DNA of 64,000 nucleotides from DASSFZ01 sp035283185 (GCA_035283185.1 DATEUJ010000227.1:13776-77775); one strand, 5' to 3'. Shown: positions 9,793 through 19,775, counted from the stretch's first letter. The notes: a model not told the origin generated them from the letters alone. Translations and numbers: made by a program.

Positions 9793-11307
9793 TCAGGGCC
9801 GGATACGCCGGAACAGGCCGCCGACGCGTGGATCGTCCACATATTCGTAACTCGCCAGGAATCTCGGATCGTTGATCAGCTCGTCGGTGCCGACCCAGTC
9901 GGTGCGCAAGTCGCGGTTCTCCCATCGCTCGCGGCTCAGATGCACCTGGATGAACGTCGGCGCCTGCGCCAGGACGTAATCGGCGTCCCATTTGCCGAAG
10001 CCATTGCCGGACGCCAGGCCGCGCGGAAAGCGCGGCGCGAGATGCGCGATGTGCCGATCGCTCAGGCCGATCATGTCGACCACCCGTAGCTCAGTTTCGT
10101 ATGCGAGCACCCCGGCGTCGACCAGCGCGATCGAGTCGCCCGGCTTCGAGTTCTCGCGCAGCCACGCCGCCATGATGTGCCCGCCGCTCGACGGCGCGGA
10201 AAAATCGCGCGTCGTGCGATCGATTTCTTGCACCTGTATGGACCCGCCGAGAAAGAGGCCAAACACAAGCAGCGCCGTGACCGAAGCGAAGGCGCCTGCG
10301 TGCGATGGAATCCGCTCAGCCAGCGCCGCAAGCCCGATGGCTGCCAGCGCGCACAGCCACGGCAGGATCGGCGCATAGAAACGGGACAATGGCATCCAGT
10401 CGCCGCCCGCGACGCTGATCACCGCGACGTACAGAACCGATCCGGCAAGTGCGTGGCGCACGAGGGGTCTGTCGATGAGCGGGATGGCGGCGGCAGCGCT
10501 CAACAAGGCCAGTAGCGCGCCGCCCGACGCCAGAAACTGGAACAGATAGTGGGCTCCTCGCAGCACACGATACACGTAGCCGCCGCCTGATTTAGCGTGA
10601 ACCGTGTTCGGCAGCCAGTCGCCGTAATACAGTAGTCGCCAGACGAGGAACGCGCCGAACGGCGCGGCGAAGGCGAGCGCCCACTTCACGTCTTCGCGGG
10701 CGCTGCGCGTCGTCTGGCGGCGCAGGTGCGCGAGCAGGCGCATGGACAGGGCGGCGACGAAGAAGACCGCGCCCTCGGCCCGCGCCAGCGCGACGAGCGC
10801 CAGCGCGAAGCCGGATGCGATGCCGCGCCCCGTCTGCTCTTCCTGCACGAGCAGGATCAGCGCGAGGGCGAGCAGCGCTGCGAGCAGGGAGGTCTCCAGC
10901 CCGCTCACCGACCACATGGCGTACGACCCGCTCGCCGCCAGCCACAGGCACGCCGTCCAGACCGCGAATTTGCCCGCGCCCGACTGCCTCAGCGCGATCG
11001 CCATGCCAATCAAGGCGGCGATGGAGAAGCTGGGGCCGAGCACGCGAGCCGCCGCCCCTATGTCGAGGCCGAGCCACGCTGCGCCGGCCAGCGTCACCAC
11101 CCACAGGAAATTCGAGTAACCTTCCACCGGAGCATCGCCGGGGTTGAACAGCAGCCCGTCGCCGCGCGCAAAATTACGCGCGTAGCGGAACGAGATGTAG
11201 GCGTCGTCCACGTCGATATAGGCGTAGTACGCGATGTGCGCGACGAGCAGCGCCACCGCCGCCGCAACGCCGATCCAGATTGGAATGCGCTTCAGTTTGT
11301 CGACCAT
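9793..11307 (-). CDS. Polytopic GT-C membrane protein, arabinofuranosyltransferase-like
   Basis: After one N-terminal helix the 504-residue protein carries DVDDAYISFRYARNFARGDG and GYSNFLWV, the first-loop signature (DDAYI.xRYA) of the GT-C family that includes mycobacterial AftB-like enzymes and many uncharacterised membrane glycosyltransferases. About ten more hydrophobic segments follow, then a soluble C-terminal domain. It probably uses a polyprenyl-phosphate sugar. The start ATG lies 44 nt after the upstream stop, across a 20-bp palindrome. Confidence 0.75.
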   Translation of the reverse strand: MVDKLKRIPIWIGVAAAVALLVAHIAYYAYIDVDDAYISFRYARNFARGDGLLFNPGDAPVEGYSNFLWVVTLAGAAWLGLDIGAAARVLGPSFSIAALIGMAIALRQSGAGKFAVWTACLWLAASGSYAMWSVSGLETSLLAALLALALILLVQEEQTGRGIASGFALALVALARAEGAVFFVAALSMRLLAHLRRQTTRSAREDVKWALAFAAPFGAFLVWRLLYYGDWLPNTVHAKSGGGYVYRVLRGAHYLFQFLASGGALLALLSAAAAIPLIDRPLVRHALAGSVLYVAVISVAGGDWMPLSRFYAPILPWLCALAAIGLAALAERIPSHAGAFASVTALLVFGLFLGGSIQVQEIDRTTRDFSAPSSGGHIMAAWLRENSKPGDSIALVDAGVLAYETELRVVDMIGLSDRHIAHLAPRFPRGLASGNGFGKWDADYVLAQAPTFIQVHLSRERWENRDLRTDWVGTDELINDPRFLASYEYVDDPRVGGLFRRIRP

Positions 11308-11320
11308 GCCAAATAAGGTA

Positions 11321-11340
11321 GTAACGACTTCAGTCGTTAC
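11321..11340. repeat. Intergenic palindrome (AACGACTTCAGTCGTT family)
   Basis: A 9-bp perfect inverted repeat with a TC centre. A second copy of its core lies at 23192-23207, so this is a dispersed element rather than a gene-specific operator. Confidence 0.7.
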
Positions 11341-11351
11341 GCCACCACAGG

Positions 11352-12521
11352 TTATTTCGAGTCGCGTCGTTGTGCCTGGCCCAGGACGTCCTGATAGATC
11401 GACTGGATTGCCTCGACCTGCTGCCTGATGTCGAAATGCTCAGTTGCGCGCCGGTGGGCGGCGATGCCCATCTCCGCGCGGCGCGGGGCATCGGCCAGCA
11501 GCTTCGTCAGGGCCTCGGCCAGCGCCTGCGAGCTGCCCGGCGTGACGAGCAGGCCGGTGACGCCATCTTCGACTATTTCCGTCGGCCCGCCCTGCGCCGA
11601 GGCGATCACCGGCACACCGGCCGACATCGCCTCGATCAGCACGCGTCCGAACGGCTCGGGGCGCGTGGATGTGTGAGCCAGCAGATCGATGCCGGCGTAC
11701 ACGTCGGCGATGTTATCCTGATGCCCGGCGAAGGTCAACCGGTTCCCCAGCCCGGACAATTGGGCCAGCCGCTGCAGCTCGACGTGATACGCCGCGCCGC
11801 CGCCCAGCACGCCTGGCGACTCGTCGCCTTCGGTGTACGTGCCGACGAGCGCGAAGTGCGCCTGCGGGTGCTCTCTGGCGACGCGCGCCGCCGCGCGGAT
11901 GAAAAGATGCTGTCCCTTCCAGCGCACCAGTCGCCCGACGTGCGCCACCAGGGCTTTCTCCGATCCGATGCCGATCCGCCGCCGAAAGCGGTAGCGATTC
12001 CCCGGCTCGGCCTGCGTATCGACGCCGTTGTGGACGACGCAGGCCCGCGGATCGCCTTCCAGGTTGTAGGTGCTTGCGGTCGTGTACGAATTAGCGATCA
12101 GCCGCGCCGGCCGACGGCGCAGCCGGTCAAACAGCCAGCGCGGGAACGTGTCGTCGTGCAACATCCAGACGACCGGCACATCGTCCGGCGTTGCCGCGAA
12201 GGCGCTGGCGAGGTGCGCGCGCACCGTGTTCGAGTGCACGAGATCGACGCCGCATTCGCGGGCGAGGCGGGCCAGATCGCTGGACGCCCGCCGCCAGCGC
12301 AGCAGCGCGGTCGGCGACCTGACGTTAATGCGCGGCATGGGCAGGTCTCGCCAGGGGACGCCGCGCGCGTCGAGATGCCGGACGAGCGGCGAGTCTCCGG
12401 GCAGGAAGACGATCGGATCGAAGCGGGATCGATCCAGGTGCGCAATCAGATCGAGCAGAACGGTTTCTGCGCCGCCGACGAACGGGGCGTGATCGACGAA
12501 GGCGATGCGGGCGAGACTCAT
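11352..12521 (-). CDS. GT4-family glycosyltransferase
   Basis: The 389-residue protein begins MSLARIAFVDHAPFVGGAET with the GGAE loop typical of GT4 enzymes. It has HVGRLVRWKGQHLFIRAAAR at the start of the donor domain and RPEPFGRVLIEAMSAGVPV, the E-x7-E donor signature. It should act in the cytoplasm on an NDP-sugar. Its ATG overlaps the stop of the upstream membrane gene by 4 nt (ATGA). Confidence 0.9.
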   Translation of the reverse strand: MSLARIAFVDHAPFVGGAETVLLDLIAHLDRSRFDPIVFLPGDSPLVRHLDARGVPWRDLPMPRINVRSPTALLRWRRASSDLARLARECGVDLVHSNTVRAHLASAFAATPDDVPVVWMLHDDTFPRWLFDRLRRRPARLIANSYTTASTYNLEGDPRACVVHNGVDTQAEPGNRYRFRRRIGIGSEKALVAHVGRLVRWKGQHLFIRAAARVAREHPQAHFALVGTYTEGDESPGVLGGGAAYHVELQRLAQLSGLGNRLTFAGHQDNIADVYAGIDLLAHTSTRPEPFGRVLIEAMSAGVPVIASAQGGPTEIVEDGVTGLLVTPGSSQALAEALTKLLADAPRRAEMGIAAHRRATEHFDIRQQVEAIQSIYQDVLGQAQRRDSK

Positions 12522-14278
12522 TGGCTCAGCCAGGCCAGATACCGCTCGAAGTCAATGCTGTACAGTCGGTACTGCACATCGCCGGCGCGATCACGGAAGT
12601 CGGCCAGCGGTGTGATAAATGCGGACATCGACGCTTCTTGACCGGGCGCCGAGGCGTACAGGACGCGCTCCCGGCGCATAACTTCGATCTCTTCAGGCGA
12701 GTAAGGCTGGAGCGTGTATGGATCGAACGGATAGACTTTGCCGTTCTCCACCGGCCACAACGGCGAGAGTCGGATGCTCTGCCCATTGTAGGGCAGAGAG
12801 ACGGTCTCCCCGATGAGCACCGCGTCCATGCCAAAGTTGGTGAGCAGTGTGACAGGCTGACCGCTGGCCGTGTCACGTAGATGCTGGGCAAGGGGCACGC
12901 GTGCCCACAGCGCGCGATCGTAATACGGATCGCGATCGGCGACGTCGAAGTTGAAGTTCTGCGGCGCGAAGACGAGCATGGCCGTCTGATAGGCGGGGAC
13001 CGCGATGAGCAGCGCAACCAGCCCGGCCAGGAGGTGCGGTGGTTTGACGTGCGAGAATGCAGGCTGATGTGCGAGACGTGTCGCAATGTAGTCGATGAGG
13101 GCGGCGACCAGGATGAGTAACGGTGGCATTACGAAGACGATGTAGCGCGCGTACAGGCCCTTGGCGAGAATGACGTGTGCCAGCGTCGGCACGATGCTCC
13201 AGATGGCGACGAGCAGCAGCTTGCGGCCGTACGTGCGCGTGGGTTGATCCGTGGCCTGGTTGGCTCTCGCCTGCGCGTCCGGACGGGTCAGCCATGCGAG
13301 CATCGCGCCTAAGGAGGCGAGTAACGCGAGGAAGATGGGCAAGGTGAGGTAGGTTACCAGCCAGCGCGCGATCAGCCCGAGGTTATTGCCCCAGGCATCG
13401 AACGGGAATCCAAGCAGCTCGCCGATGGAGTATGTGAACACTGAGGCCCAACGGCCGAGATCGGCGGCGGCCGGGCTTGAGCCAAACAAGAAGTAGTACA
13501 GGGCACTCCCCATCGCCAGCGCGACGAGGAGATGCGGGGCGGCCCTGATCGACCTCGATTTCCATTCGGAGCGCGGAAACGCCAGGAAGCCGAAGATGAT
13601 GAGTGGGATGAACAGCCACGACGTCGATTTGGTCAGGAGCGCCAGTCCGATGACAATTCCCAGCCCGATCGAGGCAGGCCAGCGCGGCCGCTCGAAGGTC
13701 AGGACAGTCAGGTACAGCGTCCCGATGGCTTCGGCGGAAATCATGCCGTCCTGGAAAACTTGGCGATCGAATTGAGTCGTGTACGGAGACAGGATGTAGA
13801 GCAAGGTTGCGACACAGGCGGCTCGCATTGAAAAGAGCTTCCGCGCGAGCAAAAAGACGCCGAGCGCGGTGAGCGTGCCGGCGACGACCGAGATCAGGCG
13901 GGCCGGGGCGAGAATCGAATCGACGAGCGGCACCAGCGCGGCGACGATCCAGGTGTGCAGCGGCTGGCGCCCGCCCCACATGCTGATGAAGCGCTGTTCG
14001 GGGCCGCTGGCGGCGATCTGCCCCCAGTAAATGTACGTCGCCTCGTCGCCATGAAGCGGATACGTTTCCAGGTTGACCAAACGAGTGATGAGGAAGAGCA
14101 CGGCAAAAACGACGATTATCGACCAACGTGGAACGGTGCGGGTGGATACCGTTGGCCCGGCGGGCGTGGCCGGAGCAGGTGAAGGAGGCGGGGCGACGAC
14201 AGGCTCCCGCACCAGTGTCGCCGGAGCTTTAGCCGGACTCGGCCTCGAACTGAGACGGCGTTTCTTGCGTTTGCTCAT
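12518..14278 (-). CDS. GT39-like (ArnT/PMT-type) membrane glycosyltransferase
   Basis: The 586-residue protein has a basic N-terminus (MSKRKKRRL), a Pro/Ala-rich cytoplasmic stretch, a first helix, then YPLHGDEATYIYWG, the D-E loop that carries the catalytic acidic residue in the ArnT/PMT superfamily. About ten further helices and a periplasmic C-terminal domain follow. It probably transfers a sugar from a polyprenyl-phosphate donor. I placed the start at the ATG 4 nt beyond the upstream stop; the open frame upstream lies inside the methyltransferase gene. Acceptor unknown. Confidence 0.8.
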   Translation of the reverse strand: MSKRKKRRLSSRPSPAKAPATLVREPVVAPPPSPAPATPAGPTVSTRTVPRWSIIVVFAVLFLITRLVNLETYPLHGDEATYIYWGQIAASGPEQRFISMWGGRQPLHTWIVAALVPLVDSILAPARLISVVAGTLTALGVFLLARKLFSMRAACVATLLYILSPYTTQFDRQVFQDGMISAEAIGTLYLTVLTFERPRWPASIGLGIVIGLALLTKSTSWLFIPLIIFGFLAFPRSEWKSRSIRAAPHLLVALAMGSALYYFLFGSSPAAADLGRWASVFTYSIGELLGFPFDAWGNNLGLIARWLVTYLTLPIFLALLASLGAMLAWLTRPDAQARANQATDQPTRTYGRKLLLVAIWSIVPTLAHVILAKGLYARYIVFVMPPLLILVAALIDYIATRLAHQPAFSHVKPPHLLAGLVALLIAVPAYQTAMLVFAPQNFNFDVADRDPYYDRALWARVPLAQHLRDTASGQPVTLLTNFGMDAVLIGETVSLPYNGQSIRLSPLWPVENGKVYPFDPYTLQPYSPEEIEVMRRERVLYASAPGQEASMSAFITPLADFRDRAGDVQYRLYSIDFERYLAWLSQ

Positions 14279-14282
14279 GTGC

Positions 14283-14969
14283 TCATCTCTGTGCAAAGGC
14301 AACCAAGCTGTCCGCGCTGGCGACCACACGCCAGCCCTTGCCAAGAAGCTCGCTGGCAGCGCGCTTGACTCCAGGAAATCCATCGCAGATGACGTCGTGC
14401 ATCAGGAGCAAACCACCGGGGAGCAGGAATGGGGTCCAGGTCTTTAGGTCACTCTTGGCGTCCTCATAGGTGTGGCCGGCGTCTACCATCAAAATCGCAC
14501 ATGGCATATTCCATTCCTGGCCTATTGTCTTCGTGAGGCCGCGATGGACATGCACCCGATCCTCGACGCCCGCGCAGTGAAGATTGCGCTTGAACCGATC
14601 AAATACGTCGTCCGCTGAGATGAGATCATCTTTGTAGGCTGAACGATCCTGTACGGTCAGGCTCCAGGCGTCTACTGCATGAACGAACCGGCCGGCGCTC
14701 GCGAAGACGATCGTCGATCGTCCCTCATATGAACCCAACTCTACCACAGGCCCGGTCAACGGCCAACGGGCTGCCGTCCGGTAGAGCAGCCCAGCTTCTC
14801 TTGATCGAAGGTATCCGCCAAATGGATCGATGATTTGCCAGATGTTGGCAGGACATGGCTCGTAGCGCCGATTCCGGAAAGCGCCGATCATGAGTGGCAA
14901 ATCACGCGGATACGTGAAACTTGTGAACGTCCGCTGAATGGCATACAGGCGACGCGCAAACGATGTCAT
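14283..14969 (-). CDS. Class I SAM-dependent methyltransferase (Methyltransf_24 type)
   Basis: The 228-residue protein has GPVVELGSYEGRSTIVFAS (SAM-binding motif I, E-x-G-x-x-x-G), AILMVDAGHTYEDAKSDL (the metal/acceptor loop with D-x-x-H) and LPGGLLLMHDV (motif with HD). This pattern fits the metal-dependent sugar or small-molecule O-methyltransferases of the TylF/Methyltransf_24 group. The start is the ATG after GGAAG at 14969. The protein probably methylates a glycan residue, inferred from context. It is not very similar to the other two methyltransferases of the locus. Confidence 0.82.
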   Translation of the reverse strand: MTSFARRLYAIQRTFTSFTYPRDLPLMIGAFRNRRYEPCPANIWQIIDPFGGYLRSREAGLLYRTAARWPLTGPVVELGSYEGRSTIVFASAGRFVHAVDAWSLTVQDRSAYKDDLISADDVFDRFKRNLHCAGVEDRVHVHRGLTKTIGQEWNMPCAILMVDAGHTYEDAKSDLKTWTPFLLPGGLLLMHDVICDGFPGVKRAASELLGKGWRVVASADSLVAFAQR

Positions 14970-15007
14970 GCTAACTTCCGAAATTCGAAGTAGCCACGAG
15001 AAGCTGC

Positions 15008-15922
15008 CTAACGAATGATCTGTCCCCACACGTCACAGATTTGCGCGATCGCTCGGGGCCAGATCAGCTCTCGCCTTGGCGCAGCGTGCATCATGCCGGG
15101 CAGCGCGGCCAGTCGCTTCACCAGACGAAGCGTCGCGAGCAAACGCGGCGTGGGCCGTCCGCGATGTTTGCGTTCCAGGTGGACTACTCCGCGACCGTAG
15201 GTGACGTGCTGCCGGCAAAAGCGCCCGAGCGTATAGGCGTGCCGATGTTCGACGATGAGCGAGTCGAGCCAGAGTAGACAATGCCCTTGCAGGCATAACC
15301 GAATCTTGAGATCGGCGTCCTCTGCCGCAGCGAGCGGAAACGATTCGTCAAAGCCTCCCAGCGCTTGAAACACACTTCGTCGAAAGCTTATGTTATTTGT
15401 GCGGCCTGTAGGGCAGTCCATGCCCCCTAGATAATCACCGTGACCCGGCCACTGCGCATGCCAAGTCAGTTGCCCTTTCGTCAACCAATGAATATACGCC
15501 GGTGTGGGTAACATGCCTCGTTCGAATGCCCATTCGTAACGCGCGTACCGATTCCTGCACAGCACATCAACTGGCGCGCGACATGGCCCGCCGATACCGG
15601 CCACGTGTGGATAGTCCTGGTATCCCTGAGCGATCTGCTCGAGCCAGGTGAGAAGTGGCACACAATCGTCGTCGGTATATGCAAGGATATCCCCTTGCGC
15701 TTCCCGGCTTCCGCGGTTGCGCGCTGCCGCCGGGCCGCGGCTGGGCTGATGGATGTAACGAATGCCCGTAATACGTTGCATAGCCGTCGCTGTCTGGTCG
15801 GTCGAGCCGTCATCGACCACGAGGATTTCGTGGAACGGGTACGTCTGCGCCTGTAAAGCGTCTATCGTTTGGACCAGGCTGCTTGCGCGATTGCGGGTCG
15901 GTATGACGACAGAGATTAGCAT
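15008..15922 (-). CDS. GT2-family glycosyltransferase
   Basis: The 304-residue GT-A enzyme begins MLISVVIPTRNRASSLVQTI, followed by VVDDGSTDQT and AYTDDDCVP, whose DDD is the DXD-type metal/NDP-sugar site. EDADLKIRL near the C-terminus supplies the catalytic ED. It transfers a sugar from an NDP-sugar with inversion. The start at 15922 lies 10 nt after the upstream stop; a longer start would overlap that gene without a domain reason. Confidence 0.88.
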   Translation of the reverse strand: MLISVVIPTRNRASSLVQTIDALQAQTYPFHEILVVDDGSTDQTATAMQRITGIRYIHQPSRGPAAARNRGSREAQGDILAYTDDDCVPLLTWLEQIAQGYQDYPHVAGIGGPCRAPVDVLCRNRYARYEWAFERGMLPTPAYIHWLTKGQLTWHAQWPGHGDYLGGMDCPTGRTNNISFRRSVFQALGGFDESFPLAAAEDADLKIRLCLQGHCLLWLDSLIVEHRHAYTLGRFCRQHVTYGRGVVHLERKHRGRPTPRLLATLRLVKRLAALPGMMHAAPRRELIWPRAIAQICDVWGQIIR

Positions 15923-15932
15923 AGAAAGCCAT

Positions 15933-17027
15933 TCATACGAGGGAGGCAAGAAACTCGTGGAGCGAACGAGCGACAACCTGATCAGAAAAGTGAATACGTG
16001 CCCGCTGGACGGCGCGCGAGGATAATTCCTCGCGCAAGACTGTATCCTGCATCAGGTTGACCAGCGACCGCCGGAGCGCGTCCGCGTCTCTTTCTGGAAA
16101 AATAAGGCCGGCATCTCCGATGACTTCCGGAATGGCGCCGCTGTCGGAGCCGATCACCGGCACACCGCAGGCCATGGCTTCGATGATCACGCGCCCGAAT
16201 TGCTCTTTCCAGCGCGGCGTGGTCTGCGAAGGCAATACCAGAGTGTGCATCTGTCGGTACTCGTCTGGAAGGTGCTCGCGCGGCACAAACTCTAGCCAGC
16301 GCAAGCGCTGCGCCCAGCCTGCCGCATCGGCCACGCGCTGAAGTGCTCCGCGCAGTGGCCCCGTGCCGATGAGATGCAGTTCCCACTCGCCCGGCAGGTA
16401 GCCGGCGGCCTCAAACAATGTTAGCAGACCTTTTTCTGCCGTGATCCTTCCCACGTATCCGATCACAAAGGGTGTTAGCGGAGGCGACGAGTCGAGTGGA
16501 TGGAATAGGTTCGGATCGTAACCCATTTGCGGGATCACGGCAACCGGTTTGCGAAAGCCCTTACGCTTCAGTGTATCAGCGGCCTCTTGGTTGCCCGCGA
16601 TGGCTCCGGCCGCGACCCGCAAATTGATCCATTCGATGCCGCGCGTGAAGCGGGGACGCCAGGAGATGTTTTCCCACGTGAAGAAGAACAGGCGATAGTC
16701 GAATCGTGTTCTCAACAGGCTGAACTGGGCCAGCGCCAGGCTCGTCGGCTCTTCTTCTACCAGCACGATGTGCGGCCGCGCGCGGCGCACGGTGCGTAGC
16801 ACTGATTCGAATGCATATAGATACCGGATGTTGCGCCCGGCTAATAGCACCGAGCTCGTCACCAATTTGAAGGATGCACCGGTGTCGGGTTCGGCCGTCG
16901 CTTCCAGGAGGTCAAATCGCCAGCGATTCGGAACGAGAAGCGTCAGGTCGACCCGCTTGCCAAGCTCGTTTGCCTTGCTCCGCGCGTTCGCTAACACATA
17001 AGAGTGTGACACGATCAGCAGACGCAT
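15933..17027 (-). CDS. GT4-family glycosyltransferase
   Basis: The 364-residue protein begins MRLLIVSHSYVLANARSKAN. It has IGYVGRITAEKGLLTLFEA at the start of the donor domain, KEQFGRVIIEAMACGVPVIG (E-x7-E) and ends in a helical tail. The ATG at 17027 is 16 nt after the upstream stop. The open frame extends further upstream but into the GT2 gene. It should add a sugar to a cytoplasmic lipid-linked intermediate. Confidence 0.88.
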   Translation of the reverse strand: MRLLIVSHSYVLANARSKANELGKRVDLTLLVPNRWRFDLLEATAEPDTGASFKLVTSSVLLAGRNIRYLYAFESVLRTVRRARPHIVLVEEEPTSLALAQFSLLRTRFDYRLFFFTWENISWRPRFTRGIEWINLRVAAGAIAGNQEAADTLKRKGFRKPVAVIPQMGYDPNLFHPLDSSPPLTPFVIGYVGRITAEKGLLTLFEAAGYLPGEWELHLIGTGPLRGALQRVADAAGWAQRLRWLEFVPREHLPDEYRQMHTLVLPSQTTPRWKEQFGRVIIEAMACGVPVIGSDSGAIPEVIGDAGLIFPERDADALRRSLVNLMQDTVLREELSSRAVQRARIHFSDQVVARSLHEFLASLV

Positions 17028-17043
17028 GAGTGCGTAATCAGGG

Positions 17044-17925
17044 CTATTTCGAGTGCGCGGCCTCTCGACGAAGTGCCAACTGTTCCTGAAATTGTCCGAT
17101 GCAGTTGAACCACTCCGCCTCGAAGATTGTCCATGCCAACGCTTTGTCTGGCATGGCAACGAGGTTTTTAATAAGATGCGCCGTGCGCTTCAGCGCGCGT
17201 AGACCTATGCGCACGAACCCCGGCCCGCGTCCCTGCTTCGCAAGCTCGTAGCGCACGACGGCGCGTCCTCGGCCAATATGCTGGCCATGGAACGACGGCG
17301 CGGTGAACAACTTGTGGTGGTCGATCTTGATCGGCAAATAAACAAACTTGTAGCCGCGCGCTGTCAGCCGTTGCTTGATGTCGTAATCATGCGAGCCTGT
17401 GATCAACAGATTCTCGTCAAACCCGCCGACTTCCTCCAGCACGGATCGTCTGTAGGCCACAGCTCCGGCGGTTGGGGTTTCAACGCCGCCGACATACTCA
17501 GTCAGCCGCCCACCGTAAAAGCGCCATTCCCAGTCGTCATATCGGGCGAAGCGATTGATTGGGATCAGCGCATCGGGTGGAGTGGCATAACCACCCACGG
17601 CCACGGCTTCTGGGTAGCGTCGAAAACCATCCGCCAGTCGCTCGATCAAGTTCGATGGGCTGACGTAGTCATCGTCGCTCATCAAGATGATGTCTCCCGT
17701 CGCGTTCCGCCAGCCGACGTTGAACAAGCGTGGACTGGCCTGATGAGGCTGGGGAATGTAGCGGACGATCGGAAACGACATCGCAACCTCGCCTGTATGA
17801 TCGATCGACCCGTCGTCGACCAGCACGACTTCGTAATCGGAATAAGTCTGCGTGGCCAGCGCTGCAAGCACCTTACGCAGGATGTCCGCCCGGTTGTGAG
17901 TGGAGATTACGACGGAGAATCTCAT
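17044..17925 (-). CDS. GT2-family glycosyltransferase
   Basis: The 293-residue GT-A enzyme begins MRFSVVISTHNRADILRKVL and has LVDDGSIDHTGE, LMSDDDYVSPSN (DXD site) and GSHDYDIKQRL in the acceptor region. The ATG overlaps the upstream stop by 4 nt. It is the second GT2 enzyme of the locus, and its similarity to the one at 15,008-15,922 looks limited to the shared motifs. Confidence 0.88.
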   Translation of the reverse strand: MRFSVVISTHNRADILRKVLAALATQTYSDYEVVLVDDGSIDHTGEVAMSFPIVRYIPQPHQASPRLFNVGWRNATGDIILMSDDDYVSPSNLIERLADGFRRYPEAVAVGGYATPPDALIPINRFARYDDWEWRFYGGRLTEYVGGVETPTAGAVAYRRSVLEEVGGFDENLLITGSHDYDIKQRLTARGYKFVYLPIKIDHHKLFTAPSFHGQHIGRGRAVVRYELAKQGRGPGFVRIGLRALKRTAHLIKNLVAMPDKALAWTIFEAEWFNCIGQFQEQLALRREAAHSK

Positions 17926-19070
17926 GCGGCTCGCTCTCGGAGCAGCTCGTGGTAGGTCTGCACCAGTCGATCACCATACGATTGCCACGTGTAGGGTTCG
18001 ATACGCCGACGGGCATTCCTCCCCATCTCGACGCGACACTGAGGTTGGGCGCGCATCCGATCGATCGCGTCGGCCAGCGCGTCGGCGTCGGCAGGCGGGA
18101 CAGTGTACCCTTCTTCATCCGGGCGCGCCAGCGATCCAGCATTCTCTGTGGCGATCACAGGTAAGCCACAAGCCATCGCCTCGTAGGTGACCAGCGCGCT
18201 TCCTTCACCCAACGATGGGAACACAAACACATCGGCTTGATGGTAGATCTCGACGACGTTGCGATGATGGCCGATGAACCGGACGCCCGGCAGAGATCGC
18301 CAGCGATCGATCAGCGACGACATCTCCGGCGCAATATTCCCGACTAGCCAGAGCTCGGCATCGCGCCAGCCAAGTCGCCGCCAGGCTTCCAGGACGTTCG
18401 GTGCACCTTTGCGCAGGGACACCGTGCCAACAAACAAGATGCGGAAGGAATGATCGCCGATCGGCTCGGGTGGCGGACGGAACCTCTGCGTATCGACGCC
18501 GTACGGTACCACGCGCAGCCGGTGTGCCGGGATACCCCGCGCCAGATGTGATTGCCGGTTGAACTCCGAGGGCACGGTAATGAAGCGCGCCGTGGCGAAC
18601 TCCCGCCGGTAGCGGCGGAGCCGCCTGGGCGACGGCAAGTCAGTGGGCACAACGCCCCAACGCGCCGCTTCGGCACGAAGTATCTCTGCCAGCAAGTCTG
18701 GGTGGGGCATGCTGCATTCCACCACGGTCAACGCGCCCAGCGCGTTGCCGCGCGCGAGCGTGTGGCTTAAGTCGTTCCAGCAGTGCAAGATTGTACTCGG
18801 CTCCAATACGGCACTGGCCCACCGATCGAACAGCGGATCAGCCCAGTCATTCAGACGACTGGACTTATCCAGGAACACAACGCGCTTTATGAGCCGTCCC
18901 AACATGCCGAGGGATTGCACCTGGCGAGGCAGGATGGCTGCCTGTGCGTTCGAGCTACAGATGACGCGTTTCAAACATCCAGCGCGCTCCGGGCCGAGCA
19001 CAGCGTTCAGCGCCGTATTGCCGATGCCGCCGCCCCCCAGCCGCGCATTGATGGCGTAGGTCACATCCAT
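17922..19070 (-). CDS. GT4-family glycosyltransferase
   Basis: The 382-residue protein begins MDVTYAINARLGGGGIGNTA. It has ILFVGTVSLRKGAPNVLEAW at the start of the donor domain and SLGEGSALVTYEAMACGLPV, a donor signature in which the first Glu lies in GEGSA. It ends with a helical tail. It is likely translationally coupled to the GT2 gene that follows (4-nt overlap). The Shine-Dalgarno sequence is weak, so the start is less certain than the family. Confidence 0.86.
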   Translation of the reverse strand: MDVTYAINARLGGGGIGNTALNAVLGPERAGCLKRVICSSNAQAAILPRQVQSLGMLGRLIKRVVFLDKSSRLNDWADPLFDRWASAVLEPSTILHCWNDLSHTLARGNALGALTVVECSMPHPDLLAEILRAEAARWGVVPTDLPSPRRLRRYRREFATARFITVPSEFNRQSHLARGIPAHRLRVVPYGVDTQRFRPPPEPIGDHSFRILFVGTVSLRKGAPNVLEAWRRLGWRDAELWLVGNIAPEMSSLIDRWRSLPGVRFIGHHRNVVEIYHQADVFVFPSLGEGSALVTYEAMACGLPVIATENAGSLARPDEEGYTVPPADADALADAIDRMRAQPQCRVEMGRNARRRIEPYTWQSYGDRLVQTYHELLRERAA

Positions 19071-19091
19071 AACACGATGCCTGTTTGATCG

Positions 19092-19775
19092 TCAGAAGTA
19101 TTTCGCACCCCGACGGCGGAGGAGGCTGACACCGGCCAGATGGGGGATGGTCATCACTTCAAATTCGTTGGGATAGTGCGCCTTGACGTACTGTACAGTC
19201 TTCCACACGCTGCCGCTTGCGCACGGCGCCTCGTCCCTCTCGGATCTCGGAAACGTGTCATGCAAGAGAATCAGCCCGTTGGGCCTGACCCACTGCGAGA
19301 AATGCTCAAAGTCGGCGAGCGATTGCTCGTGCGAGTGCGCCGCGTCGATGTACAGCAGATAGATCGCAGGAGCGTCCGTGGCCCAATGCGCTGCCAGATC
19401 GTCGCTGGACATAGTGTGCAAATGGACGATCGATCCGAAGCGCTTGAGCGGAGCAAGAGCCATTGGGTTGATGTCACAGCTGTGAAGCACGGGCTGCAGA
19501 GTGGGCTGAGTCTGTCGTATGTACTGCAGCACGCGAACGAACGCCAGCGAGCTGAGGCCAGGCCCGGTGCCCAGCTCCACAATGACGGCGGGCTGAGCCG
19601 CCATGGCCACGGCAAAGAGAAGGTTGTAGTAGGCAACCTCGTCGTTGGGCCGGCGCGCGTAGATCCATGCCAGATCGCGCACGTGCCGGATCGCCAGCGC
19701 GAGGTCGGCGCGCAGGTGCTTGCGATCGCGGTACAGCCGTATAGCCGACCGTACTTTGCGAACGAACCGTTTCAT
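19092..19775 (-). CDS. Class I SAM-dependent methyltransferase (Methyltransf_24 type)
   Basis: The 227-residue protein has a basic N-terminal helix, then IVELGTGPGLSSLAFVRVL (SAM motif I), YLLYIDAAHSHEQSLADFEH (the acidic metal-binding loop) and GLILLHDTFP. The start is supported by GGAG seven nt before the ATG. It resembles cephalosporin-hydroxylase-like and TylF-like methyltransferases. A glycan-methylating role is inferred from neighbours only. Confidence 0.82.
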   Translation of the reverse strand: MKRFVRKVRSAIRLYRDRKHLRADLALAIRHVRDLAWIYARRPNDEVAYYNLLFAVAMAAQPAVIVELGTGPGLSSLAFVRVLQYIRQTQPTLQPVLHSCDINPMALAPLKRFGSIVHLHTMSSDDLAAHWATDAPAIYLLYIDAAHSHEQSLADFEHFSQWVRPNGLILLHDTFPRSERDEAPCASGSVWKTVQYVKAHYPNEFEVMTIPHLAGVSLLRRRGAKYF